Of a stretch of DNA of 64,000 nt, positions 23,009-35,500 are shown in pieces. Under the pieces are notes generated by a model. It had not been told where the DNA came from. It searched no databases and was given only the letters and a program-made list of their open reading frames with translations. A program made the translations under genes and the position numbers. This stretch comes from Casuarina equisetifolia (Eukaryota; Streptophyta; Magnoliopsida; Fagales; Casuarinaceae): contig CM052355.1 of the NCBI GenBank assembly GCA_028551475.1, positions 7,812,001 to 7,876,000 of the forward strand, written 5' to 3'. Positions within the stretch are counted from its first letter, which is position 1. Every line of letters starts with the position of its first letter.

Positions 23009-24111
23009 TTGACGCAATCAAAGATAGTTTGGTGAATCTCAAAACTTTCAAAAGAATAGCTAGATTATTTTTTAAGTAAAAGAATGGTAATATGTGATGT
23101 ATGCTACATCTACAACTATGTGAAGTTGTCTTAATAAAGAAGCACCTAAAATTGAATGTTAACCAATTATTAATGTTCAAAGGCTTAATTCTAATGACAA
23201 TCCACAAAAAGTGTGAGAGACAAATCACTGGAATTGGGTTTGAATTTCTTTTTTTTTTTTGGCACTTCATCTTTCCATGATGAAACTTCTTGTTGGTAGT
23301 GTTGTTCTTAGGTTGTTAGGCCTAACTGCATACAACTTTGGTGCTCTTTTTGTGATTGACTTATTCTTTCATGTTACTTATTTATGATTCTAAATTTCAG
23401 TTTATGATACGCTGATTAAACCAATAAGCGGTTATGATGTTCAATTATTGCTTGTATTTAATTGGATTTGACTACACTTCGGGGTTTTTCAGGAAGTGCC
23501 ATAAGGATATTTTACGTATTGTCATGAACCGAAGTCAGATATAGACTTGAAATGTCAACATTCATCAAGTCATGTGAAGCTCGAACAATTGGAATACCTC
23601 ACAGCTTAGTATCTTAACATATGTTTTAGTAGACTTTTGTAATCATTCTTTATCCGACGTCCATCTTCTCCTATTATCAAAATCCATGGTCTCCGAGGAG
23701 AGATTAAAGAGACCTTAATTAAAGAGATCAAAGAAAATTAAATGATTGCCACGCTGCTGCGAGAGAAGTATTTACTCTCTTATTTTTCTTTATTAAGAAG
23801 CTTTAATATTCAATTCAAGCCGGCAACCTAATGGCAAAGTTAAAAAATGTACTCTTCTTTACCCCAAATAACCAAATAATAAATTTTTCATTGGACGCAT
23901 CAGATGTACTTCACACTAAAATCGAGATAGGAGGTATTATTCAACCACGTACTGATATTACCAATGCCCTGAGGCAGTTTGGAAGAGCAGTTCACCTCTT
24001 ATTGGCTCCTGTAGAAAATGATGGGCCAGTTGCTCTCCTGCTGTCGTAATTTATGAAACTTAGTCAATTATTTGTTAGATAATGTATTATTAAGGTGCCA
24101 TAACATATTTC

Positions 24112-24357
24112 CAAGTAACAGAAGTAGCATGTTCATTGTTTGCTTTACGTTGACTGCTCTGCAGGTGAGGGAGGCGAAAATGGGAACTATCTAACTGTTT
24201 GCTTATCTTCTTTGAAAAATAATCGGTAATAGTTTTTACACACATACAAGTAATAGAAATAACATGTTCATTGTTGCTTTACCTAGACTGCTTTGCTGGT
24301 GAGAAAGGTGAAAATGGGAACTATCCAACCATCTGCTTTTTTTTTTTGAAAAATAAT
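24112..24357. repeat. Tandem duplication of a ~111-bp unit
   Basis: Units at about 24112-24223 and 24247-24357 share CAAGTAA-AGAA, ATGTTCATTGTT, TTTGC-GGTGAG, GAAAATGGGAACTATC and GAAAAATAAT. The duplication lies about 150 bp to the left of the copia insertion. Confidence 0.7.
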
Positions 24358-24502
24358 TAAATAATATAATATTATAATACACGCAATCAACTTATTATTG
24401 AATTAATTGGCTAAACAACTAATACAATAGTTTTGATAGTTGGCATATTGATATCCTTTTTCAAACTCTGATGGAAGAGAAAGAGAAGAGAAGAAAAACA
24501 CA

Positions 24503-24507
24503 GAATG
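24503..24507 (+). repeat. Target-site duplication, left (GAATG)
   Basis: The five bases GAATG directly precede the 5' LTR and recur directly after the 3' LTR at 30197-30201. This is the 5-bp duplication expected of LTR-retrotransposon integration. Confidence 0.9.
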
Positions 24508-24740
24508 TGTTGGAGATACGTGTCTTTATTGGTATCTCGGGTGTTTCTTTAGATAATGTGTTTACTTAGGAATGAATCATGTTATTTGGGTAATTATCAT
24601 TTATGTATATTTGGGAATATTTGTAATTATTAGACTTTCCCAAATTATGTTTCACCATTGTATTATATATTGGACACTATGTACAGTAGGTCCACAGGTT
24701 GAATACAAGAGATTCTTCCAACCCTTTTCTCTCTCTTACA
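24508..24740 (+). repeat. 5' LTR of the copia element
   Basis: 233 bp starting TGTTGGAGAT and ending CTCTTACA. It is nearly identical to the 3' LTR but lacks 8 bp present there near LTR position 33. It contains AT-rich TATATATT-like promoter sequence. Confidence 0.95.
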
Positions 24741-24753
24741 TGGTATCGGAGCC
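24741..24753 (+). other. Primer-binding site of the copia element
   Basis: TGGTATCGGAGCC follows the 5' LTR without a gap. It matches the usual plant PBS complementary to initiator tRNA-Met (TGGTATCAGAGC) with one transition. Confidence 0.9.
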
Positions 24754-24929
24754 AGGTTTTCGATCTAACCCAAACCGCTTCCGCCATTCTTCTCTTAATT
24801 TCCCCCTCTCCAGGCTTGTTTGTAGGTTTATATTACCTGCAAAACAACGTTAGCCTTCTCCGGCGTGGAAATTAGTTTTTTTCCTCAATTTATATTTCTG
24901 AAAATCAACTTTCTTACCTTTCCCTTACC

Positions 24930-26430
24930 ATGTTGATCCACACCGCAACTACAAGCGATGCTATGCCACATTCCGCTCTCCCTGCTACCTCTCTAGGCCC
25001 CGTCCAGCCCTCTCCTAGCCCACTGGACACTTCTTTCTCCCTTCCTTGGTACCCCTTCCCTACCTCGGACCAACTTGCTCAATGGTGGGCCGGCCAGAGT
25101 ATTCCTTACGGCTCACTCCCCAGTTCACAGCCCTTCACCGAGCCCAGCCTCGCAGCCCCTTCCCTCACGGGCTCTCAACTCCTCAGCTCGTCGGATCTCT
25201 CCAGCCCGTTCTAACAATCTCAATTTGCACCCGTTTTTTCAACTGGGTCGGGGCAAATCGGATTGGATTCGCGTGGTTTCACGAGAAAATCTTTTGGTGG
25301 ATTCGGGCCTCTCGGGTCGGGTTCCAATCCCTACCTGGTCCTTTCCCCTAATTTTTTCCCTCTATCCGCCGCCGGCGGCCGCCTCGAATCGGGGGATCTG
25401 CTCTACATCGCAGCTTCTGATGGCCCAGAACTTCGCCTTATTGCCCAGCTGCTCACCGGCTCTGACGGCTACTCCGTTTGGGCCCACGATTTCCGGCGAG
25501 CTCTTCTCACCAAGGATAAAGACGGCTTCATCGACGGTACTGTACCCATACTGGCTGACGAACGTCTCGCCCGTTAATGGCGCAAATGCAACCACTTTGT
25601 TCGTACCTAGATCGACAACTATCTCTCGCCGAAAATCACCACCGGTCTTCCCCCCACGGAGGACGCTAGGGTTTTTTGGCTCAATCTTGCTGAAATGTTT
25701 GGTCGCACCGATCGGGCCAAATTATTCAACCTTAATCAGTCTCTGGCCGAATTAAAACAGGGCGATCTCGCTGTTGCGGTTCTGTTCAACCACGTCTTTG
25801 CCCTCTGGAACGAGATCAATCTCACCGAAGAGTCGCTCAAAGGCCTAGACTCTACCTTGCAACAATATCAGCGAATTAAAGAAAATCAACGGGTTACCCA
25901 TTTTTTACTGATTCTCAATGAAAGCTTCCTCCGGTTCCGCTCTCACGTCCTCGCCATGGAATCGTCGCCGTCGCTGCGCCACCTCTACAACCTTGCCGTT
26001 CAGGAAGAAATCCAACACCTTGCTTCATCGGAATACATCCGAGTCGGCGACACTGTCCTTCTCTCTACTCACGTGACTCCGTCCCAGCGCGTGCACGCGG
26101 CTGCTGAGAAGGCCTCGAGAGGCCGCTCATTATTAGGTCTCCCAACAATGAGCCCTTCTCTATCACCCCCTCTTGGCTTCAACGGCCCAGATCAAACCCC
26201 TACCTTGGACAGTCTTGATTCTCTGAGGCCCCACTTTAGTTCGGATGGACCCTATCACACTGTAACCGCGCCCTGCAGTTAAGAGCGCGCATGGGTCGGG
26301 CCGCGCCTTCTCTTCATACCGCTCCAACAGGCCGCATACTCGAGGCCCAAACTCTGACTCTCGAGGCCCAAACTCCCATTTTTGTGAATATTGCAAACGG
26401 ACCAACCACACCAAGGCCTCATGTTAGAAA
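24930..26430 (+). pseudogene. copia gag, disrupted
   Basis: From the ATG at 24930 a Pro/Ser-rich leader is followed by a gag core with the family's WxxLAEMF and LNQSLAELKQGD stretches, then a CX2CX4HX4C zinc knuckle (CEYCKRTNHTKASC) at 26383-26424. Stops interrupt the main frame at 25212, 25575 and 26280. The knuckle lies in a shifted frame and is followed by a stop at 26425. A second shift in an A-run near 26457-26475 restores the main frame. The protein would normally form the virus-like particle. No full-length product is possible. Confidence 0.88.
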
Positions 26431-26540
26431 TTACATGAAAAACCTGCTGATTCTGAAAAAAAAAAAAGGAAAAAGACCTTTTTGCCCCTTGCTTCGCAGC
26501 CCCAACTGAAACTATTCCTGGTGATCAATTTCAACAAATT

Positions 26541-29500
26541 ATGACTGCCATTGGCCAACTCAACCAATTCGATAAATCTGTCAATTTTGTAGGTACATCT
26601 TTTTGTTTCAATTCCATTTCTACTAATGCGTGGCTAATTGATTCAGGAGCCAGTGACCATATAATTTGTGATGCCCGATTTTTTTCCTCCATTAATCCCT
26701 CCCCCCCTCATCCCATTTCTGTTCGTCTCCCCACTGGAGACGTTACCAATGTCACTTAACTTGGCACTGTCCAACTCAGCCCTCAATTTATTCTTCATAA
26801 TGTTCTTTTTGTTCCTTCATTTAATTTCAATCTTATCTCTATTTCCCGTGCTTCCATCGATAATCTTTGTCGAGTCACTATGAATTCTGATGTTTGTCTT
26901 TTCTAGGCCCTTTCGACTGGCAAACTGATGGGCTTGGGTAGGATGCATCATGGCCTTTATTTTTGGACTTCATTTCCTTCGGATTTTGATTTAAATTCTT
27001 GTATTGCTCCAAAGCATCTTTGTATTACCCAATATGATATTAATAAAAATTTTCTCTTCCATCAACGTTTGGGTCATAGTGCCATTTTTTCTCACCCTAA
27101 CTATTCTATTTGTCCTCTCGCTAAACAGTCACGTGTTCCCTTTCCTTCCAGTCATTCTCGTACGACCACTGCTTTCTCCCTCCTTCATCTTGATATTTGG
27201 GATCCCTATCATACCCCTCATCGTGATGGCTCTCATTTTTTCCTTACTATTGTTGATGATTTTTCCCGAGCCACTTGAGTCTTCCTTATGCGCTCCAAGA
27301 CTCAATTTCTCTCCATTTTTTGCCAATTTCACCAGATGATCCTCACTCAATTTTCCACCCAAATTCAACGCCTTCGTTTCGATAATGCTTGTGATTTCTT
27401 CAATCACGACTGCTCCACTTATTTCTCCTCTCATGGCATTCTCCATGAGAGCTCCTGCACCTATACTCCCTAACAGAATGGTGTTGTTGAGCGCAAACAC
27501 CGCCACTTACTTGAAGTCACCCGTGCCTTTAAATATCAGGCATCCATCCCCGATTGCTACTGGGGTGATTGTGTGGTCACTGCTGCTTACCTAATCAATC
27601 GCATGCCATCTCACATCCTTGATGGCCAGACGCCTTTCCAGTTATTGTTTGGCAAACTTGCTGATATTCGGCACCTTCGGGTTTTTGGCTGCCTCTACTA
27701 TGCTACTACTGTGGGCCCTCGGGATAAGCTCAGCCCCCGAGCTTCCCGCTGTGTTTTCATGGGCTATCTGCCTCTCCAGAAAGGTTATCGGGTCCTTGAC
27801 CCTATCACTAGTCGCTTCTTCATTAGCCGAGATGTGGTCTTTCATGAAGATGTTTTTTCATTTGCCACTCAGTTGCAGTCCTCCCAGTCCTAGGATGATG
27901 TCTCTCGCCGCCCCTTCTTGGTTGAGGATGATGTTCCCCCTACTGTTCCCTTGGTTTTCATTGGGCCTGATTTCGCCCCCTCTGCTCCTCCGGTGACTTC
28001 TTCTCCTGATCTGGCCGTGCCTTTAGCCCTTCTCCCTAAGGCTTCTGTGCCCCTGGTCACTGTGCCTAAGGTTCTTGTACCCTCTGAGTATTCTGGCCCG
28101 GCACCGTCACCATCTCACCTCTCGGCTAATCCTCCTGTTGATGACTCCCTGGCTATTGTTCCTTATCAACCCTCTTCGGGCTGTGTGCATGCTCCCTTAC
28201 CAGTTCCTCCTCTTCCTCGTCGCTCTGGTCGCTCCACCTGGCCCCCGACTTGGACCAAGGATTACATTTGTTCCAGCCTTCATGATTCGGGTACTCACTA
28301 TCCAACTTCTTCATATGTTAGCTTTGTTCGCCTATCACCCGAACACCTTTGTTGCATCAGTCGCATTTCTGAGACTTAGGAACCTGAGTCCTTCTCTGAA
28401 GCTGTCTGGGATTCTTGTTGGCGCCAAGCCATGGAAGCTGAACTTCATGCCCTTATTGAGAATCACACTTGGGATCTTGTTCCTCTCCCCCCTCAACGCA
28501 AGGCCATTGGCTGCAAATGGGTCTACAAGATCAAGCATCGTGCCGACGGTTCTATTGAGCGCTACAAAGCTCGGTTAGTTGCTAAGGGCTTCACCCAGAA
28601 AGAGGGTTTTGATTATCAAGAAACTTTTTTCCCTGTTGCTAAGGAGGTCACTGTCCGCTCCTTTATTGCTCTTGCTGCTCTTCGGGATTGGTCCCTCCAT
28701 CAAATGGACGTCCACAATGCTTTTCTCCATGGTGATCTTGATGAAGAAATCTACATGGACCTTCCTCCCGGCTTGCGCAGCCAGGGGAAGTCTCGTGTAT
28801 GTCGCTTGCGCAAATCCTTGTACGGTCTTAAACAAGCTTCCTGTCAGTAATATGCCAAATTCACCAATGCACTGATTAATGCAAAATTTCGTCAATCCCA
28901 GTATGATTATGATTTATTTATCTGGAACCAAGCCACTTCTTTTATTTATCTTCTCATATATGTTGATGACATCCTCATTATGGGAAACGATAACACCGCT
29001 ATTAGAAATTTCAAGACTTATCTACATTATACTTTTCACATTAAAGACTTGGGTCTACCCAAGTACTTTCTTGGAATTGAAATAGCCCGTTCAGAAAAAG
29101 TCATTTGCCTTAGTCAGCGAAAATATGTATTGGAGATTATCTCAGAAGCTGGATTATCTGGATGCAAACCGGTTATCATTCCCATCGAACAAAACACCAA
29201 GTTGACGTCCACTGAATATGATGTTAGCATGTCATTAATGGACCAAGATCCGATACTTAAGGATCCATCAAACTATCAGAGACTTGTTGGAAAACTGATC
29301 TATCTGACGATGACCAGACCCGACATTTGTTATGCAGTGCAAATTCTCAGCCAATTCATGCATGAGCCAAAACAATCACACATGGATGCAGCCTTGAAGG
29401 TAGTTAAATATCTCAAAGGACGCCCCGGTCTTGGAATTCTTTTGTCAAGAGAATGCAACCTAGATATGCAGGCGTTTTGTGACACAGACTATGCCACTTG

Positions 29501-29948
29501 CCCCATGACCAGAAAATCTATCACTGGTTTCTGTGTTAAATTGGAAAATTCACTGTTGTCTTGGAAGACAAAGAAACAGTCCACCGTCTCTTTATCTTCA
29601 GCTGAATCAGAATACAGAGCCATGGCCAAAACAACATGTGAAATAATTTGGATGAGAGGATTACTTCACGATCTCGGATTACGAATTCGAGGACCTACCA
29701 CTTTATTTTGTGATAATGATGCTGCTCTTAAACTTGCAGCAAATCTTATTGTACATGAGAGGACAAAGCACATTGAGATTGACTGTCACTTCACCAGAGA
29801 CAAAATTGAAGAAGGTATAATCAAGACAGCAGAGATAAGAACCACAGAACAGCCAGCAAACATATTTACCAAACCCCTTTGTCACAGACAACACACATAT
29901 TTGTTAGACAAGCTTGGTGTTCTCGATATATACCAACCACCAGCTTGA
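26541..29948 (+). pseudogene. copia pol (protease, integrase, RT, RNase H), disrupted
   Basis: In one frame from 26541: protease with DSGA at 26640-26651; a shortened integrase zinc-binding region (HQRLGH ... ICPLAKQ) that seems to have lost a Cys and part of the linker; the integrase core with LHLDIWD and VVERKH; RT with [20 protein letters not shown] and YVDD at 28959-28970; and RNase H with SSAESEY and FCDNDAA. Stops lie at 26757, 26904, 27276, 27471, 27891, 28377 and 28848. The last 322 codons (28980-29948) are intact. Most stops are one transition away from Gln or Trp codons. Confidence 0.92.
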
Positions 29949-29955
29949 GGGAGAG
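29947..29955 (+). other. Polypurine tract of the copia element
   Basis: GAGGGAGAG lies immediately before the 3' LTR and overlaps the last bases of the pol stop codon. This is the expected plus-strand priming site. Confidence 0.85.
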
Positions 29956-30196
29956 TGTTGGAGATACGTGTCTTTATTGGTATCTCGGGGTCGATTATGT
30001 TTCCTTAGATAATCTGTTTACTTAGGAATGAATCATGTTATTTGGGTAATTATCATTTATGTATATTTGAGAATATTTGTAATTATTAGACTTTCCCAAA
30101 TTATGTTTCACCATTGTATTATATATTGGACACTATGTACAGTAGGTCCACAGGTTGAATACAAGAGATTCTTCCAACCCTTTTCTCTCTCTTACA
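29956..30196 (+). repeat. 3' LTR of the copia element
   Basis: 241 bp starting TGTTGGAGAT and ending CTCTTACA. It differs from the 5' LTR by three substitutions and an extra GTCGATTA block. Confidence 0.95.
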
Positions 30197-30201
30197 GAAT
30201 G
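30197..30201 (+). repeat. Target-site duplication, right (GAATG)
   Basis: This copy of GAATG directly follows the 3' LTR and pairs with 24503-24507. Confidence 0.9.
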
Positions 30202-32555
30202 CCCTCCACGACGAACAAGGGATGGAAGAGAAATCTGGGCTTCGTTAGATTTATTCCATATCAAAATAAATTCAGCAACCCAAGTCCTCCACAAGTTGCT
30301 TGACGATGATCTGCACACCTTTTTTTTTTTAATCATTATTATTAGATATAATTGCTGCCACACATCGGTTCACAGCTCATCATTTCTCATCATTAACAGA
30401 TTAAAATATAAAAATAAATACATAAATAAATTCAGACACACACATATCTGTCGTGGTATTTTATATTCCGGAATAGCGATTGTCAAAGACAAGAAAGCAT
30501 GGGTCCTTTACTGCGAAAGTTATGCCCACCATATCCGATTTTGAATGAATATTTAATTCCCCATGTTTCTCTTGCTTTGTATTCCTGGAGTACGCTTAAA
30601 ACGAAATAATAGACGGAGTGGGTCGTTGTAGCAGCCTTGTCAATGCATTTGTATGGGTATTATAGATACGCAAAGACAAAAGACCAAAGACCAAAGACCA
30701 AATCCCACAGAATAACCCCTCCCCAAAAAGATCATTGAAAACAAGATGAGTAGTAAACAATTCCGACGCATAAAGCAAATCCTAGAATAGAATTTTCTAT
30801 GTCAAAAAAGATCGTTCCCCTTCCTGAAAGATACAAATCGTCCCCAATTTAGACCATTCAAATGAACGATGGATGTGTTCTTTCGAGTTAAGAGCGAAGT
30901 GGATGGGAACACAAGATGGAATGTAACAAATGATTTCATATTTGCCGAAATTGAAAAGGAAATGATATTTTATTAGCACGTTGAACACATTTTGAAGTGT
31001 GATACCATCTCAAAAGTTAACAAGATGTGATAGGAAAGCAACTAAAGAAGTCTTCAGGAACGACTAAAGACAGAAAAATTAGAAAAGATTTGGCAAGGCA
31101 GGATCGATTCTGTATTGTTTATTTGGTCTAGGGTCTAGCTAAAGCCAAGCCGCAGGCTCTGGCTTCATAGCGTGATCATAAAGTCATAATAACGTGTAAT
31201 GGAGTAGAGCATATATGTTATCCCATTCAAGAAAGAAGGATCATGAGTGGGTTATCAAGATCCAAACGCTATGATGAGATGCTGAAATTCCTTAAAGAAG
31301 TAAAACGAGAAGAACGAAATTATATGTTATGTGGTTTTAAAGAATTATAAAAACCTTTAAAAAGAAAGGAAGAATGTGACATGACGTATGATTTGCGACC
31401 ATAAATACATCAAATTATTTAATAGTTTGTATTTAATATAAATTTTAAATTCCCATGTAAAATTAGTGACCAAGTCCAACCTTTTGCCTTTAAGTCTCGG
31501 TTGACATAAGCCCCTAGTATAGTTGTGCTATATCGTCCCACGTTTCTGTTTAACATATCTAGTTGTCTGGACTGCTTCAACTAATTGAGTTTGTTACTGT
31601 GGGTTTAACAAAAATGACTTTTGTTTTGTGTCCACACACCTCTCGAATTATTAGCAATTCCGGGACAGCAATGAACCCGTCCCTTCACCAACCAAAGTGG
31701 AAGTGGAAGTGAAAAGAAGGAAAATTGCACACCGATTAGTGCAAGATCGATGGCTCGATCAGATATGCCGTGCTTGACTTATAATCCAAGGACATGTTTG
31801 AATTCTGAACTACTTGCCTTAGACGTAATTAGCTTAGAAAATAATGTTTACCATAACAAAGCAGCATAGCAATAACGTGGTTCGGAGTACGTAGTTTGAA
31901 AAGATGTTTGTGCTTGAATTTGCGGAAAAAACAAGGATATTTCAAATGGTGTCCCGTTTGGAAGGTAATCAGGTATGGAGCTTGGGATGACAAACGAAAC
32001 CAAGCCAAAGAGAACTATTCTTCATTAAAGCAATGATATGAATGGTTAACAATCGAAAATTTTAGTGATTGATACGAATGTTTTCATCGTGAGGAACCCA
32101 TCATTCATCCTGACTTTCTAGTCTTGGTTCTAGTTGATCTTAGCGTTCTTCGTGTCGTAAATTTGTAACAATCTGAGAATAAAAATGTAATTAGACCATG
32201 GTCACACGCTAGGGTTTTATGTGGGTGTTAAGGGAAAGTTTGTAATGTTCTCCATTTGGGTTAAATTATGTTATTTTGATGGAGGATTCATTTGTCTTAT
32301 CGGTAGTATGAGAAACGAACCTGAAGGTAAGGGAGCTTTATAAGATGTAACACTATTATAAAAAGGAAGTAATGGAGAAGATGGCCAGAGCTGTTGCAAC
32401 ATGTTGGTTCCTTGAATGCCATCCTTGGAGGAGAAGGAAACCATTTATTAGGCCGCATTACCACAACTACAAAAAGCAGAAAAGGAGGGTTTTTATTTTA
32501 AGAGATCAAATCCAAGTCTCCTCCACGCTTTGTACTAAGTGTAGAGTTTCAACTT
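30202..32555. other. Intergenic region between the copia element and invertase B
   Basis: The first ~100 bp right of the copia read NKGWKRNLGFVRF in one frame, which loosely resembles an RRM RNP1 of a LINE ORF1. From about 31415 to 32555 the DNA is homologous to about 36765-38114, the 3' flank of the truncated third invertase. It is therefore part of the duplicated unit and includes the 3' UTR of copy B. No gene is supported. Confidence 0.6.
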
Positions 32556-35500
32556 TTAATTGATTTGAGCTTTCTTCATGCTCCAAGCATTAAACCTTGT
32601 GATTTTGACCTTTTCAGTGCCATTGTTGAAAATATGCAAATGGGCTGCATCATCAATTGCCAAAGTGGGGTAAACTCTAGCAATGATACATGCCTTTCCT
32701 TGTCCACCAAAGCTTTCGACAATAGAATGGTCAATCTGTGGAAACCAATAGGCACCAACCTCATTAGGACAAAAAGTAAAAAGATAAAGTGGGTGAAAAA
32801 GTTAATCAATGTAAAAGCATACCTTGACATATTGGCTGGAACAGGACATGCAATGTTTATATGGACGTATAATTGTGTGAACAAGCAGCATGCAGTTGTG
32901 CAATTTGCTTGGATTTCAAATAGTAGAAATTTCCATTTTTACAAATTGACAAGAGACTCCGTAAAAATTTAATTTTCCTTTTTTAACAAAATAAACTTTT
33001 GATGAAATTTTCATGTCGAAAGAAAATTTGATAGTCAAACGAGTTATAGAAATTACCAATTACATGACAAATTTTATCACTAAAGTAATTGAGTATAAGG
33101 TAGAGCCTCTGTATTGGTAAAAGACTCCTAGTTAAACATATTTAGCCATAGTGTGCAGCCCAAGTTTCAATTTATTTCATGTGTAATTATATTGAGTTAA
33201 CAACAAAGCTTTGATTTATTGTTACTCACTAGGGATCTTTCTTTTGAAAAAGGAAAGAAAAATGAAAGGATTTTAAATCACTTTCTAGAGGCTGTATTTC
33301 CATTGATTGAAAAAATAAAGGAAAAAAGGAAAATGAGGACGTACTCCTTTCCATGTTGATATGCGATCCACTTCAAAAGCTTAAGAAATAAATTTCAGAT
33401 TCTATTCATCTTATGCTTTGTTATAAACAAAAAGTTCTTCATCAGCCATCAGTGTCTAAAGGAAACATAAAGGATCTAAGTCTAAAGTGTTTGACAAAGA
33501 TTTTAAGGGTTTTTGAACTTCTGAAAGTTTCCCTGAATGCCTCGAGTGGGATGGCTATGATTGTTCCAACATCTTGACAAAGTTCACAAGAACTCACCAA
33601 GCTTCTAAGCGATAGCTTTTCATGAACAAGGTCTACACCCAGAAAAGCTCCATAAGTGGTCTTATCGTTGTCATTATTCAAGGAGGAACTGTCACACAGA
33701 TAAAACGGTAACACAAAAGTAAGTTTAAAACTTCGAATTTTTGGTAAGATATGAGGGCAAAGAGGTAGGTAGACTGATAAAAATTACCGGCTTTGATCAC
33801 TGCACATTAGCACCACATGTTTGTCCTGGCCTTTGAATATTCTATAGAACACTGCCGTGTATTCCTGCAACCCCTTTGAAGCCAAAACCAACAGGCCAAA
33901 TGGTCCCAGCCTTCCCTTGACTGATGCACCCTTTTGGCTACAAAGCAGCTGTGGATTGGTCCAACTCGGATCCAGGACTTCTGCTTCCTCCAACTCACTT
34001 ATACCGAACGAAATCTCAACATCAGCCTGCCAAAGTAACAGGTAAAGGATACACAAACAAGTCCCTATGTTTTAGCATAATATTAGAATTTCTAACTAGC
34101 AAAGCCATTATTCCTAAGTGGATTCACGTTGGCTTGTGCAATTCTGTGTGGTGAACTCCTGCCAGAGTTCCAACGAAAAGAAACTCACCTGTACTGGTGT
34201 GACACCAGAAACTTCCAGTATTGATCCTCCCTTAAGCTCTTGCTTTGGCAAACCGACTTTGTTTTCACGTAGCCTTTCAATCTCACTTATAGGCCATTGC
34301 ACTAATTGTTTTCCAGATTTATGCAGCCAAATAGCCCTTGGAATGGCCTACAAATGTTTCAAATACAACAATTCAACGAATGCTACAATGTAACTTTGTA
34401 GTTTGGTAGGAATAGGACCTTCGCTCCACCAACAGCTATTAGAAGTAGAGGTTTTCACAAATCAAAGACTGAAAAAGGAAATGTTCATAATTAATTACCT
34501 GAATTCCAGACCACCCCTTCTTGATATCATCAGCAACACTCGAAGATTCATTAACCCAACCCCACAAGATTCTTCTGTTCTTTGCACTGTCAAAGAAAGT
34601 CTTTGAGGCATAAAATTTCCCATAATCATATCTCAACCCTGAATCGCTGTCCACCTGTCCTTTGTCTGGAGTATAGATATCCTTGTGGAGATTATAAGTT
34701 CCAACGGTGTAGTAGTCATGTTTGGTGTCATCCAAGCTCAACTTGAGCACATGCTTGACGTCCGGACTGATAAATGATGTGCTAACACCAAGTCTGGAGT
34801 GAGCCAAAACTGGGAAAAAATCGGGACATTCCCACATTCCAGTGTCCTTTGCAGAGTGAAGTGGCTTCTGAGATTTAATCCAGTTAACGAAATCTTTGCT
34901 TTTGTACAGAATAGCCAATCCCCGACGGTTCCTTTTGCTTCCAACGATCACTCTCCATCTCCCATCAGGTCCTAACCAAGCAGTGGTTGGGTCCCTAAAC
35001 GAGCTTGCATTGATTTGGTTAGCTACGGTGGGTGCCATTACTGGATTTTTGGTTGATTTGACCCATTCCCTAAGGTAGGGGTCAGAGACGTTTTTGGAAA
35101 TGGCCAAATTTTGGACTTGGCGATTCTGAGGATCAAGGCCTGTGTAAAGAATGGCTGGTTTGCCAGAAGGAAGGGTTGTGGCGGAACCCGACCAGCAACC
35201 GTTGATGTCAGAAGGTTGTGAAGGGTAGATGGCAGGATCATGGGGGATCCAGTTCACCAAATCCGTTGATGTAGAGTGGGCCCAAACGATGTTTCCCCAA
35301 ACTGCACCTTTGGGATTGTATTGGTAGAACAGATGGTAACGTCCCTTGTAGATCATTGGGGCTGCAGATGAAAGTCATAGCAGTAGATCAACCAATTATA
35401 TCAGACAAGGGGACCTGAGTGAGGATGAAGACTACCCTCAGAAAACATTAACGGGAATTCGGTTTTGTAGATCTTTCATATACAAACCAGCCGATACTAT

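Larger units (their letters stand above)
20840..24502. other. Intergenic region between invertase A and the copia element
   Basis: AT-rich DNA without a supported gene. Two open frames (21466-21672 with a hydrophobic N-terminus; 23831-24049) have starts and some coding-like composition. Neither matches a family I know, and no splice partners were found. Two local tandem duplications (22761-23008 and 24112-24357) are listed separately. Probably decayed transposon sequence. Confidence 0.55.
24508..30196 (+). mobile_element. Ty1/copia LTR retrotransposon, structurally complete but coding-dead
   Basis: The element spans 5,689 bp and is bounded by TG...CA LTRs (24508-24740 and 29956-30196) and a 5-bp target duplication. 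A PBS matching initiator tRNA-Met follows the 5' LTR, and a polypurine tract precedes the 3' LTR. The domain order is gag, zinc knuckle, protease, integrase, reverse transcriptase, RNase H; integrase before RT defines the copia superfamily. One frame runs nearly the whole length, but it is broken by eleven stops and two frameshifts. The LTRs differ by only three substitutions and one 8-bp indel by eye. It separates invertase copies A and B. Mobilisation would need proteins from another element. Confidence 0.96.

Noticed and set aside
27129..27506. 125-residue minus-strand frame inside the copia element
   Set aside because: Antisense shadow of the integrase region, which is clearly coding on the + strand.
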